In this document: in pieces, positions 1 to 10,981 of the stretch
Layout: each line of letters opens with the position of its first letter
How positions within the stretch are numbered: position 1 is the first letter of the stretch
From: Brachypodium distachyon
Taxonomy: Eukaryota > Streptophyta > Magnoliopsida > Poales > Poaceae
Assembly (NCBI RefSeq): GCF_000005505.3
Contig: NC_016131.3
Location: 64,155,355 to 64,219,354 of the forward strand
Direction: 5' to 3'
DNA length: 64,000 nt
The notes under the pieces: generated by a model
Told to the model about the DNA's origin: nothing
Seen by the model: only the letters and a program-made list of their open reading frames with translations
Databases searched by the model: none
Made by a program: the position numbers and the translations under genes

Positions 1-426
1 CAGCTCGGCCCAGGCGCTGAGGCGCTGGAGGCGGGGGAGGAGGTGCGCGGGCAGGAGGCCGGCCTTGGCGAGCCAGACGAACTGCTCGAGGAAGTAGTAG
101 ACGCCCTCGCCGCCGTAGGCGAGCAGCAGCACGACGGGCGGAGGGAGGAGGTTGGGGTGCGCGCGGAGGGCGTTGACGTCCTGGACGAATTTGCCGAGGC
201 GGAAGGCCTTGCGGCTGAGGCCTACGCTGGACTCGAAGGACTTCAGGCGCGCGGAGGCGGCGTGGGGCAGCGGCCCCGCGGCGAGGGCGAGGCGCGCGGC
301 GTAGCGGGAGATCTTGAGGAGCTTGTCGACGCCGTCGCGGCGGGCGAGGTAGGCCTCGAGGTGGACGAGGAAGTCGCGGGGAGGCGGGCGCGCGGCGGCG
401 GTGGACTTGCGAGCCTCGGAAGCCAT
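1..426 (-). CDS. PEX11: Peroxisomal membrane protein 11 (PEX11 family), 5' part, cut by the window edge
   Basis: The reading frame starts at the ATG at 426-424 and stays open to position 1, giving the first 142 residues. The protein begins [20 protein letters not shown] and contains [16 protein letters not shown] and [20 protein letters not shown], which are typical of the N-terminal half of plant PEX11 proteins. These are peroxisome membrane proteins that promote elongation and division of the organelle. The segment rich in L and V around residues 105-125 is a plausible membrane-associated helix. The sequence most resembles the plant PEX11C/D/E group (rice PEX11-5), but the C-terminal part needed to assign the paralogue lies outside the window. 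The exon is very GC-rich, as usual for grass first exons. The family call is firm and the subgroup is inferred. Confidence 0.85.
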   Translation of the reverse strand, partial: MASEARKSTAAARPPPRDFLVHLEAYLARRDGVDKLLKISRYAARLALAAGPLPHAASARLKSFESSVGLSRKAFRLGKFVQDVNALRAHPNLLPPPVVLLLAYGGEGVYYFLEQFVWLAKAGLLPAHLLPRLQRLSAWAEL

Positions 427-1840
427 GGCTCGGCGAGTTGTTGGGGGAGGAGGCGGCGGAGCAACGGCGCCGTTCGGGCGTTGCGAGTCGGCCGGTGGTT
501 GCGTGTATGATTCGGGCCGTGTCAGGTACTCCTATTGGGATTTCTTTCGTTTCGGTTCGTTGAAATAATTAACCGGTGAGGCGGGCCCATATGTCGGATT
601 GATAAGAAACTCAAGCCCATGGCGCGGTGCTTCGGTGGACCGGTGCGATGCACGCGGGGACGATCGAGACACACGAACAAAGAAACGGAGGAATAAATTC
701 CTGCTCTCGGCGGGCGGAACGTGCGAGCACGATGCGGCGCGGCTTTGAGTTGATCTAACCGGCGGACTCCGTTCGACCTGTGACTTGGGTCAATGGGTGG
801 GCTGGGCACGTCACGTAGCGTGCAGTGTAGAGACGCAGGATTTCCGTCTCTTCCGGGATGTGCCATTGTGCCAAGCGACCGGCGTAAGTCACATAGACAC
901 ATACTCCATCAAACATTGATTGTCAAGAAAAGAACACATACAATCATGCACTACAACATTATGTCTTCTCTTTAAAAAAATGCCCTGTGGATCCTAGCTT
1001 TCTTTTGGCCAACATCATCGAGGATATACTGTCATTTGACAAGAGAGCTCAGCGTCACGATTGACTCTATCTTAGCACATAACATGATTTTTCTCCATCC
1101 TGCGCATGCAAACAAGAACGTCCTGTGCGGAAATATGAAATCCTACGATCATTGCATTAGAAACCCACTTGACAAAGGTTGATATATTAATATCAAGAAA
1201 ATACAAGTACACCGGGTCTCTGCAACAACACACTGTCAAGAGCAAAGCGAAGGCAAATGAGGTTGCACACAACCAAAAAAGAAAGAAAAAAGAAATACAG
1301 GACCAAAGGAGACAACGACTCACAATAGCAACCACAACCACCACCGAGACAGCCCCTAGACAACAAGAGAGAGGTTCTTCAAAGGCTTCATATTGTTACA
1401 ATGTGTGCTTTTTGAAAGCGAGACTGATTTGTTATTGTCGTAGAACAAGATTGGAATAGCTAGGAAGCGTCGATGCTCGACAGTTAAAAATGTTAATTGG
1501 GTGCATACATCTGTTTTTTTTCAAGGATATAACTTTTTATTTGAGAGCATGCGAGGATATAACTGTTTTTTTATTTAGCCATCCCCATGTATTCTCTCCG
1601 ATTCATAACAAATGTCTGGGGTTTACTCCCTGGAGTCGGTTTCAGGTCGGGTTTTTTTTTCTCTACTTACTTATAAAGTCACCAACATATTCATCCCAAC
1701 GTCCACACCACTAAACGTACACGGAATACTAATAGTCCTACAATCAGACTCACTAAACACGGATTACTTGCTAACTGTGTGCGCTTAGTGATTACCCGCA
1801 TGAGAATCTTTCAACCTCCCACCCGAACCGTTTTTTCTTT
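427..1840. other. Intergenic, PEX11 upstream region
   Basis: No gene recognised. The first roughly 100 bases upstream of the PEX11 ATG are GC-rich and probably 5' UTR. The rest becomes AT-rich, with homopolymer T runs near 1505 and 1651, and shows no coding bias. Confidence 0.5.
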
Positions 1841-2215
1841 CTTTTCTCCTCACCCCAGCCATCCTCCAACGCGGCCTCCTCCTCCTCCCTCCCCCTGCGG
1901 CTGCCGACTCCTCCACACCCCCGCTGCCTCCTCCTCCTCCTCCCTTCCCCTGTGGCCGGCCTCCTCCTCCGCCTCCTTCCTTCCCCTGCGGCCTCCTCCT
2001 TCTCCTCCCTTCCCCTGCCGCTGCCTCAACCCCCACGGCCCGCCTCTGACCCCGCCATACAGCCCGCCCCCACCCCTCCTCCTCCTTCCGTTCCCCTGAA
2101 GCCGCCGCTGCCTCCTTCCCTTCCCCTGTGCCCGCCGCGGCCTCCTACCCCCGCGGCCCGCCTCTGCCCAGCCCCCCTCGCGCGCGCCCCCTCCGCACCA
2201 AGCACCAGGGTCCAG
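1840..2215. repeat. Pyrimidine-rich degenerate tandem repeat
   Basis: The plus strand is almost wholly C and T. A degenerate unit of about 25-35 bases, roughly CCTCCTCCTCCCTTCCCCTG followed by CGG or similar, recurs about six times. The long proline-rich and glycine-rich reading frames here come from base composition and are not genes. The block lies directly upstream of the captured MON2 piece and may belong to the same mobile element. Confidence 0.6.
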
Positions 2216-2331
2216 GTATAATTCCGTCCCTGCACACTATGTGCTCGATGAAATGTATGTGTAAATTTTCTTACTGTCTCTACATGAGGCGTGACTAATT
2301 ATGTAAGTAGCTGATGCTGTCCTCCCAGAAT

Positions 2332-2984
2332 CGTGCCGCCGCCGCCGATCGCCAGACAAGATGAGGTGAAGCATGGACAAGGAGAGACAAGCATGAACAC
2401 AAGGACAGACAATCCCAGGGGTACTCTTTGGAGAATTTCTGCCGAATGCTTCAATCGTGTTGCGACAGATGAGGTGAAGCAGGAAATGGCTGAATGTAAA
2501 AGTGACATGAATCCATATAGACTTTCTAGAGCTCGTTTCTGGAAGGAGGTTGCGGATTTGTACGAAACATTCCTTGTTGGATCTTGTGGCCGTGTGTTGT
2601 CATCAGATGTTCCTTCAGCTTGACTCTGTTACAGCAGATGAGAGCCTCGAGATGACTATCCTCACTGTTTGTGGAGACAGTGTTCTGAAACTGCAGAAGG
2701 ATGCTCGTGTTGAGGTTCGCTCATAAAAAAGATGTATTTGCTTAGCTTTTGGTTGGCTTGGATGAGTTTTAAAAGAAAAATATGTCCTTTTAAATGCACA
2801 ACTGTATTCATCTCACAGGTAGTCAAAATGTTTGTTCTCTTTCAGATATTGCAAAGGCTTGTGAACTCTCTTGATCGTTGTGCATTATGGACAGGATCCC
2901 TTCCTATTCAAACTGTTGGTCTTCTACCATTGCACTGCAGCAGATTTTCACTGGGCTGTTTGCAGATGATGTTTTCTCTATGCA
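2332..2984 (+). pseudogene. MON2: Truncated, frameshifted MON2-like gene fragment
   Basis: Two exons match the C-terminal part of plant MON2, a large armadillo-type protein of Golgi and endosome trafficking. Exon 2332-2715 encodes RARFWKEVADLYETFLVGSC and, after a break, SVTADESLEMTILTVCGDSV. Exon 2846-2984 encodes ILQRLVNSLDRCALWTGSLP and LPLHCSRFSLGCLQMMFSLC. The splice sites look intact (donor after GAG at 2715, acceptor CAG before 2846, donor GT at 2985). A frame change with an in-frame TGA near 2620-2625 separates PSA from DSVTADE, so the fragment cannot encode the native sequence. Plant MON2 proteins run to well over a thousand residues, and only about 170 are represented here. The identification is from memory of the family. 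Confidence 0.75.
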
Positions 2985-3285
2985 GGTATACAACAATTTA
3001 TCTTATTCATTCTCTTGCATGAATTGTTTGCAATTATGCTCCACAGTCCTTGCTTATGCCAGCTACCAAAGTGATTGTACATATAGAACGATATTAAGGG
3101 ACTGCCCTGCTTCCAGGTCTGCTACTCTACTTACATGGTTGAACAATATCATATTTGTAAATTATCATTTGCAGCTTTACTTTACACCACAGTGCTTCTA
3201 CTAAGGTTGTGCTTGAGTGACAGTTGCTCTAGATAGGTGCTATACTGCTATTTCAATGTTCAACATAGGCCTTCTAATTCTATGC

Positions 3286-4268
3286 ATCATGGAGCTCATG
3301 TCCAAGGACCTGGCCCCGCTGCTCGACCTCCACGATCACGACTTGAGAACAGAGATGGACCAGGTGGCCACATATTTTTGGGAGTGCTGTCAGCACGGAG
3401 AACAGGTGTATGTAACTCACTTAAGTCTGCTACTGAAGAATCAATAGAGATCTAAGCTCTGACTATATGCAGCCTTAAATCACCATTAGAAATGCTTTAG
3501 GATTTCTAAAAAAAACCCGGGTGGAGCCGATTAATATTATGAATGGGGTACGCTATGAAGTCATACAATGAAACTCTACCAGCACTTGTATTAAAATAGC
3601 ATATAAAGGAGAAAATGGTCTGTTTCATTTCTTCTCATCTGTCCGTGATTCACTTATTCTTATTTTGGGACAAAATTATTTTATTTGTTTTGATGGTGGC
3701 TTCGTATTGATAATTATGCAACTATAAGACAAGAATGACAACTATAAAACAACAAGCACATCACTCTGGATCGCTGAAAAAGATGAATTACAGATAGGTA
3801 ACTACAATATATATTGCCATATTGGAATGCACTTGGAGTTGAATTCCTTGTCATTTCAGTTACTTGATTGTTGACACTTTGCTAACAGAAAGTTATGCAT
3901 GCCAGCTATACATGCAGGACTGTTTTTAAACTACCTAATTCCACAGTTGCTTTGTTCGCTCAAAATGTTATTCTGTGTCATCTCAACCGATCCTCTTATT
4001 CTTGACCATCAGGTCACTCATTTTGGAAGCAGAGAAAGCTACAGATGCTCTTGAGACTGTTGCTGCAACAAACCATTTTGCTCAAGCATCACTTATCGAA
4101 GCTAGAAAGCTTGTTACACAAGCAAGAATGTCGCTCGAGTGTGTTGGTGATGAACGGCCACCAGAAAATTGTGGTGAGCATACATCAGAAGACTCAGCTG
4201 TATCGGAACCGCACAACTATGACTCTGAGCTGTTTTGTGCCACAGAAATTCAATTAGCTCGGCCGTAG
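3286..4268 (+). pseudogene. Second captured gene fragment, donor not identified
   Basis: Two exon-like pieces do not belong to MON2. The first encodes MELMSKDLAPLLDLHDHDLR and continues to about 3406, where CAG|GTGTATG is a fair donor. The second begins after an AG near 4013, encodes LILEAEKATDALETVAATNH and then QASLIEARKLVTQARMSLEC, and ends at TAG 4266-4268. The second piece is helical and charged and looks like real coding sequence, since its codon use and lack of stops differ from the flanks. I do not recognise the donor. The intervening 3407-4012 region is AT-rich and intron-like. Confidence 0.4.
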
Positions 4269-4972
4269 CATTGTGAAATCATGTGTTGATTTTGCTATGT
4301 ATCTGCCGCAGAATTATTATTTTTAATTTTGCTGGATGAGGTGATAGCTGACCAGTATGGTTGTTTTTTTTAATCCTGGAAATCAATCCATACAAAATGT
4401 TTTTGGAACTCATGCTATTAAGTACACTTTTGGTGTTTAGAGTTGGTGTAAAATGTTTCTGGCTCACATTGTCATATTTCTTTGCAGGAATATGGATGGG
4501 TTAAATAAGGAATGACATAATAACTGGAAATATCGTTGTACTAGGATATGTTATTGGCAATGGTGGGTTGGAAATTCGAAATGCTTGTCATTGTTTCCCA
4601 TCCTGAGTCAAGCAAGGCAGACTACTTACTTTTAAAATGTGGTCCTACTGGAGTACAATAGTAGTTTGAGCGGAGTGTAATTCAGGTTTTGGGTTCAGGT
4701 TATGCAACTTCTTGGAAATTCCGCTGTAAACCTTAATCATGTATCCTTGTTGGTTCAGATTTGATGATTTTGAATATTGTTTATGTTCGAATGTGATTGC
4801 GACTCAATTGTGTTAGGGTGCATGTTAGTCATGATGGTTCAGATTTGATGATATTATCAAGAAAATGTGGGCATTTTTGGAGGCCTAATTTTAGCATCTT
4901 GGCTTAAAAATAAGATCGACAAAAAAATTTGTAGAAAGACAAGTCATCATATAAAAAAGGTACTCCCTCCGA

Positions 4973-5049
4973 TCCATATGTGTTGTAGATTTTATACTAA
5001 CTTAATCAAAAAGTTGTACTAAATCTGAGCTACTTTGAATCGAAGGGAG
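4973..5049. mobile_element. Stowaway MITE (77 bp) with TA target duplication
   Basis: The ends are CTCCCTCCGATCCAT on the left and the diverged inverted copy ATCGAAGGGAG on the right, flanked by TA at 4971-4972 and 5050-5051. This is the Tc1/mariner-derived Stowaway signature. It sits about 22 bases from the Helitron-type hairpin, so it inserted into that element. Confidence 0.8.
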
Positions 5050-5103
5050 TAGAAATCAAATTATCACGTACTGTGCAGACGTGCAATGCACAGGCTCACT
5101 AGT

Positions 5104-8100
5104 TAGAACAAGTTTCAGATCAGTTGGGCCACCGGGCTCTTTCGGGATTGCGTCCGAATCTTTGTTGCGCTGTGGACACCCTGCAGAGTAGCCGGAAATG
5201 CACAGTCTCAGAGCACATGACCATTTGGGCCGCTACTTTCAGCCCAGTGGCTAGCTGGCGTTGCACCTCAGGTTTGCGCCCAAAGAGGCAAAGATATGTT
5301 CAGATTTTCATATCGCGAAATCATGTAAGCCTGGTTTCAGAGTCCAGAGTGAGCTGGAAGTCATCCTGTCTAGCTACCGTTTGCAATGATGGACTGGTCC
5401 ACTGATTCTTACATTATGCTCTCCTCGGATTAGGTTAACTTAACAACGCTCCATCATAACCTATCAGCAGACCTACAGTGACCTATCCACGAATGGTAGC
5501 TTTTGGGATATACATATATACACTCTATCAACATTTGGCAGACCAAGAAAAGGGAGCCGAGCAGCTCCCGCAATGATTCCGTTCGACTACTTATCTATTG
5601 AAAGGTGCTCTCTTGACATTAATATTACAGCACTACTGCATGCATGATCACTAATTAGTTTTCTCTCTCGAATTGTTTACACGAATACAATAGAAAGATT
5701 TCGCTAAACAAAGATTACTTTAGAAGTCAATCATTTGCGCTTTCCCAAAAAACGAACCGCGCTAGATTTTTAGTCGCTTCCATTCGCAAAAACACATGCA
5801 GCCGCGCGCACGAAATCGTTGATGATACGGCTAGCTAGGCGCCTGGGATCGCACACGGAATTAAGCTTTGAGGTCGATCGACTATGGCAAAGCTTTGCAT
5901 GCCTGCGCAAGCAAGATGCCAATGTCGGCAAAAACCATCTGGTAGTTGCTGCTCGATCGTTGCCTTCCGAAAATTTATGTTCCTGACACGCATCCAAGTA
6001 CTGTTTGGTGATACGATCTTCCTAAACTAGCAGTAACATCTTTCTCGGTGGCAGACGGCCAACACATCGCTAGCTGCATGGATGCGTCTTTGTAGCCACT
6101 TTTGCTGTGCGACTGAGTTGTCCGGCTTTGCTTGCATTTGGATAATCACATGCATGCCGGTCGAGCTAGCTGCCACCGTCGCCCTTCCCCCTTTACGATG
6201 CAAGAGACATGATGCCCCAAAGCTCGACGCCTACCTGGCCGTCTTGATTGCAGCAGAGAAATGTTCCATGGGCCAGGGTCAGAATGCGCGGGGAGAGGCA
6301 CACACAGCCTCTCGATCCCCCGCTCCTCTCCTCATCGATGAGAAAGCAAGAGGAAAGATATATTGGCATATGTTTCTTTTGCGTGTTGCTTGAGCCCATC
6401 GTCATGTGCCTCACATCAGAGGCAGCCGGCCAGCTCCACCTCACAGCAAAAAGGAGCCAGCTTTGGACCATCTCTTCTCGCCTTTTCATTTTAGCTTTCA
6501 CCTTTCATTTGGGAAATGGGAAATGATGAGTAGAGTCTGATTTAAGTGCCAACTTAGCAGTAGTCAGTCTCCATGCAATTTGCCCTAATCAATCACATTA
6601 GTAACAAACTTGGATACATATCTCGATCGTGATCATCAGTAGAGGGAGATTTGTGCACTGATATTGGATCGAGAAGAAGAATCCACTAGTGGCCGGACAG
6701 GACCATGCCTTTCCTTAGCTCACACAGACCACGGCCGGTGTCCTATTTTGCTCCCCAAGTTGCCCTACCCGAAAATGAGTAGAGTTCCTAAAGTGGTTAG
6801 CGAGCGTATGAACAGTTGAGATTTCTATTCGGGACTGTTGCTAAGCAAGCATGGGTCATTATTTAAATTCAATTCAGCTAAAGCGTAGATGATGATTGCA
6901 TTTTCCTTGAGTACAGGCAGGCAGGCCCTTCGATCTCTAGTCTCCCCTCGCTGCATGATTCCCCTTCTGCCAGACACTGGATTACAACAAGCCGCCTTAA
7001 AGGAACGTAGGCGTTCTTCAGAAAAGAAGAAGGGGGACGTAGGCTTTGGACACCTCCAGCGTGGCATTCATCGTTCTGCTTTGTTTCTCGCGTTAATTGC
7101 TAGCGAAAGAATCCTGAAGTTTTGTAGAAATGCAAGTATATATGGGGCGGCATATTCTGAAGTCGCGTTTCATCAGGATTCAGGAAACCTGTTCTGGTTT
7201 CTGGAGTAAAGCAGATTGTTCGTCGGTCCTGTGTGCGTCGTACCATGCTTCTCGTCCTTTCCTTCTTCGTAGTTTGACGTGAAAGTTGCAAGTGATTTTG
7301 CTTTTCAAAGGAAACAGTTGTAAGCGATTCAATCTGTATCAAACGAGGTCCCGGTGTAACTAACACGCAGGGTGCAATTTTTTTCTTCCTGTGGAGCATT
7401 CCCGATTCCGCAAACCAGGCAGCTGTTTTAGCTGGCAAGCAAGATATCGATTGCATGATTACGGCGAACCACGTACCGACCGCGACCTCCAGACGTAACA
7501 ACAAACTTCCCAATAGTTATTTGGCGAGATGAGATCACTTCCTCGGCAAGCTTTGAACCACGTACACATCACCACTGCTTTAGTAGGAAATGGAGGATTT
7601 GGGAGGGCAGAGCTTTGCTTTAACTTACTGTAAGGTGGTGGTGGTTGTTGCTTACATGCTTTCTTGCACAACGCTCAGCACTTGAACCACCTGGGGAGAC
7701 GGACACTACCACACAAAGTTTCCCCCCGATGCAAGAGACGGCATGCAACGGTCGGCTGAGGTGTTTGGACATCGATCAGTACCTGACCAAATGCCGCAAC
7801 TATTATCATGTTCCATACCATCGTGTTCACCAACCGAAGCGAAGAAGTATCGATATTTTTTTAAAGGGGAAGGATCCGAACAGAAGTTTAATAGATATGA
7901 GTGATCACTGTCGGATCCCTCTGCTGATTTTTTCTCGAGAGTGATAGAGAAATTGTCTCCTAACTACTGTCCTACAGAGTACTAATATTTTTCGTAGATA
8001 TTCCCTCTGTCATGTGTCAAAACCAAACAAACTTTGTCTCAGTTAAATTTACATACGTGGACTTTATAAAAGGTCAAACGGTTTTCCAACGAAAATATAT

Positions 8101-8170
8101 TTGAAAGTCAAAGATGAAACATGGTTTCTCCATCGTCAAGTTTTTTTAACTAAAGATAATCTCGCTAAAC
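5104..8170. other. Intergenic, no recognisable gene
   Basis: About 3 kb of mixed composition with only short, biologically unconvincing open frames on both strands. No protein family, tRNA or complete transposon was recognised. Confidence 0.45.
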
Positions 8171-8179
8171 GGAATTGGA

Positions 8180-8535
8180 AGGAGAGTGTACAATGTTGTT
8201 TTTGCAACTCTTGACGAGAGTATAAACATTTTTTTCTCTGTTGTCCTTTTGCTTGCATTATTTGACGCATCACTTTTATTTAAGTTATCTCCAACTCGTA
8301 CCTTCACTAAGTTGTTTGGAATTGGCTTAATGGTTTACCAAAAAAGATTAAGGCTCATATTCGGATGGGAGTTTCGTCCTTCAGTTGGATTATTTGGAAC
8401 TGTAGAAATGATATTGTTTTAATCGATCAAGATTTCCGCATTTTTTGTAGGTTTTCTTCAAATCTACACACTAGATTTGTCTTTGGTCCTTCCTGCTCCT
8501 TGCACATCAGCCGAAACCTTTGGCTATTGGATGCA
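8180..8535 (+). pseudogene. LINE (non-LTR retrotransposon) ORF2 C-terminal remnant
   Basis: Translated in shifting frames, the region gives MGVSSFSWIIWNCRNDIV near 8368-8420, followed by the equivalent of EPLAIGCNRLETV near 8515-8545. The W-x2-W-x-CRND-x-V motif followed by GCNRLE is the zinc-finger/RVT tail found at the end of reverse transcriptases of grass LINEs. Several frameshifts and stops make it dead. No upstream reverse transcriptase core is present, so it is 5'-truncated, as is usual for LINE copies. Confidence 0.65.
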
Positions 8536-8542
8536 ACCGACT

Positions 8543-9171
8543 AGAGACGGTCGATCTCTAAGGATATCTTCAACCAGGTTGACTGGCAGTGCACTAAAAC
8601 CGGGCTTGCTGTCAGTGTAACACACGCTTAAATACATAGACTCGCTATGATTGATCTTTTCTGCTGTCTCATTTTTGTATGACTTAATAACAACTTCACA
8701 ATAAAAATGGTTGTGTTGCACCGATGTAGAGGCCTGGTATCCTTTTCCCTTTAAAAAAAATCATCATCACGATACCTCTTGTGTTGGTTAAATGACCACA
8801 TATGTCCCGTCTTGATGGATAAGAGATGGAAGGCAGAATGTCTAAAAAAAAGACAGTCGATCTCTCGGGATATCTTCAACCGGACTGGCTGGCAGTGTAC
8901 TAGAGCCGGGTTTGCTGGCAGTGTAATAGACGCTTAAATGCATAGACTCACTGTGATTGATCTTTTTTGCTGTCTCATTTTTGTATCAACGATCTCTGGT
9001 CTGTGATTGTACGACTTATAACAACTTCACAATACGAATAGTTGTGTTGCATTGATGGATGCAGAGGCCTAGTATCCTTTTCCCTTTTTAAAAAATCATC
9101 AGCACGATACCTCGTGTGTTCGTTAAATGAGCACATATGTCCCGTCTTGATGGTTAAGAGATGGAATGTCT
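8543..9171. repeat. Tandem duplication of a LINE 3' tail (two units of about 300 bp)
   Basis: Unit 1 (about 8543-8832) and unit 2 (about 8855-9169) share long stretches. These include GTCGATCTCT, GGATATCTTCAACC, TTGATCTTTT with GCTGTCTCATTTTTGTAT, GGCCT-GTATCCTTTTCCCTTT and CATATGTCCCGTCTTGATGG. Unit 2 has an extra insert of about 25 bases near 8988-9012. The start of unit 1 is continuous with the LINE coding remnant, so the duplicated block is that element's 3' end. Confidence 0.8.
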
Positions 9172-10981
9172 AAAATAAGATAAGAGACCAAAAATTCCTT
9201 TTAACGACCGGTACCGGTATACTCCAAATCTTGCACGCAAGATTACATTTGAGCATAAGCTTGTAACATGTGGAGATTAGAGCGAGTTTTTATACTCCAA
9301 ATTAACAAGTTCTCTCCATTAAAGCACACTTTTACTCCCCATACTAATGAACAAACACATAAGAAAACAAAAGAGGATTTGGTAAAGTACAGATCGCTAA
9401 ATTAGTGGTACCTTCGCGAAGATACTTTCTCTGCCTCGCATTAGCAGATCTGTTCCCACGCTTAAATCTATTTGTTGACAGTAACTTGGGGCATGGCGTT
9501 GTACGCTCAAAGCCCCATACTACACGCTCCGAGTTTCGGACGGAATGGACCCCATGATTTGCACCTAGCGCCGGAAATTAGTGAGAACGAAAAGGATGGA
9601 GACCACTGCACACTGCGCTTTTGTGCTTACAAAATGATTCAACATAGGAAGCAACATTATGGTTATAGGCTTGTAGCGTAGTGGATTGGAGTACTGTGTT
9701 TCTTTGTGTTGGTATTAATAGCACACTGTAACAAGTTCGTGGGACGGAGTCATACACGGAAATTCAGCTCAAATGAAAACGAAATAACCACACGAAGTCA
9801 TGAAGGATAGTGTAAGCGGCCAGATTTGAACCGGTACAGAGGAGATCGCGACATTGACTTCAAAATCAAACTCGACAGGCTCCACGCACCGTTACCCACC
9901 CACACGTCGCAACAAGAAGATGCGCACGGTGTGCTTGTTGATGCTCGCGCGTCCCGCGCCCGCCTGTAGCTTTCACAGTCCGGCGCCCCCAGCAGTGGCG
10001 CGAGGCTCCGTTTAACTCTTCTCTGGTGACCGTTGCCCATTTGGCAACACGCTGAGGCGCTGAGCACGTATGCAAAGCCGGGGGGCTTTGCTTTGCTCAC
10101 AATTTGGATCTTCCGTTTTGGAGTTTGTAATACGGAGTAGTATATTTTTTTCGAGGAGGAGGAATTTGTAATTTGAATGGACGCTCCTTAAATACTGCTC
10201 GTCAACAACTTGACGGCAAGTTAATGCTTAAACTATCTTCAAGTGCCAATTAAATAGACACGAATTACCGATTCATATCCGGGGCATACTAACTGATTGC
10301 AACCAAGCAGCCTGTCTGGGATTGAGATTTGAGAAGCAAGGGGACAAGCATCGAAAATACCAGGTCCGTACTGAACTTGGTGATGCATCTAAAATTCTAA
10401 ACTTGCGTAGGTAAACCTTTGATAAATTTGCGTGCAATTGAGGTTCCGTACACTCGAAAATGACAAATTCAATAAACAAAACGATGTGATTGATGTTTGA
10501 AACCTGTGATCTACATTAAGAGTCAAATCATCTACAGAGAAAAAGAAGTCGGATCATTTGATGGTTCCCCGAGAAAAACAGACTTGTTGATTGTTGGTGA
10601 GCCTAAGCAACACGCCTGTCAAGAGCAGAGTGCACTTTACTCAAATAAAACACCAGAACGGCGAAGACAACGAAAGGAGGTTGAAAAAGGAAAAGAAAAG
10701 AAAAAAAAATATAACAATCCATTCCACTAACCGCGATTTTTTATTTTTAAACCCGAAGGAGCCGAAAGAACACTGAAATGCAGGGGGAGGCAAAGCAGAG
10801 TCGCAGCTACCCACAAAGCTCCCACCTCTCCGGCTCCGCTTCCCGTCCTCCATTATAACCACCCCCACAAAACCACCACGCAGAGAACATTAATGGACTA
10901 CTCCGCAACCGCCTAATTCCACCGTCCATTTTCAAACCAAAAACCAGCCGAGCAGGGCAGGGCAGCGGCACCGCGCCTCGG
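9172..10981. other. Intergenic, kinesin upstream region
   Basis: No gene recognised. The last roughly 200 bases before 10982 are C-rich and CT-rich and are probably the kinesin promoter and 5' UTR. A purine-rich run lies at 10650-10710. Confidence 0.45.

Larger units (their letters stand above)
2290..5102 (+). mobile_element. Probable Helitron remnant with captured gene pieces (left end not located)
   Basis: The right end reads CTAG at 5099-5102 followed by T. Just before it, at 5071-5093, is a short hairpin (CTGTGC pairing with GCACAG, or GTGC-AAT-GCAC). A GTGCAATGCAC-type hairpin a few bases before CTAG|T is the usual 3' terminus of grass Helitrons. Inside lie pieces of at least two unrelated genes in the same orientation with introns kept, which is the classic Helitron capture pattern. 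The 5' TC terminus was not found, so the start given is only the first base that looks captured. A Pack-MULE or a local duplication would be alternatives, but no long terminal inverted repeats were seen. Confidence 0.5.

Noticed and set aside
1779..2235. Proline-rich and glycine-rich frames on both strands
   Set aside because: Produced by the pyrimidine tandem repeat; no start context, splice structure or family match.
9828..9850. tRNA-like GATTTGAACC stretch
   Set aside because: No matching acceptor stem or A box could be found around it.
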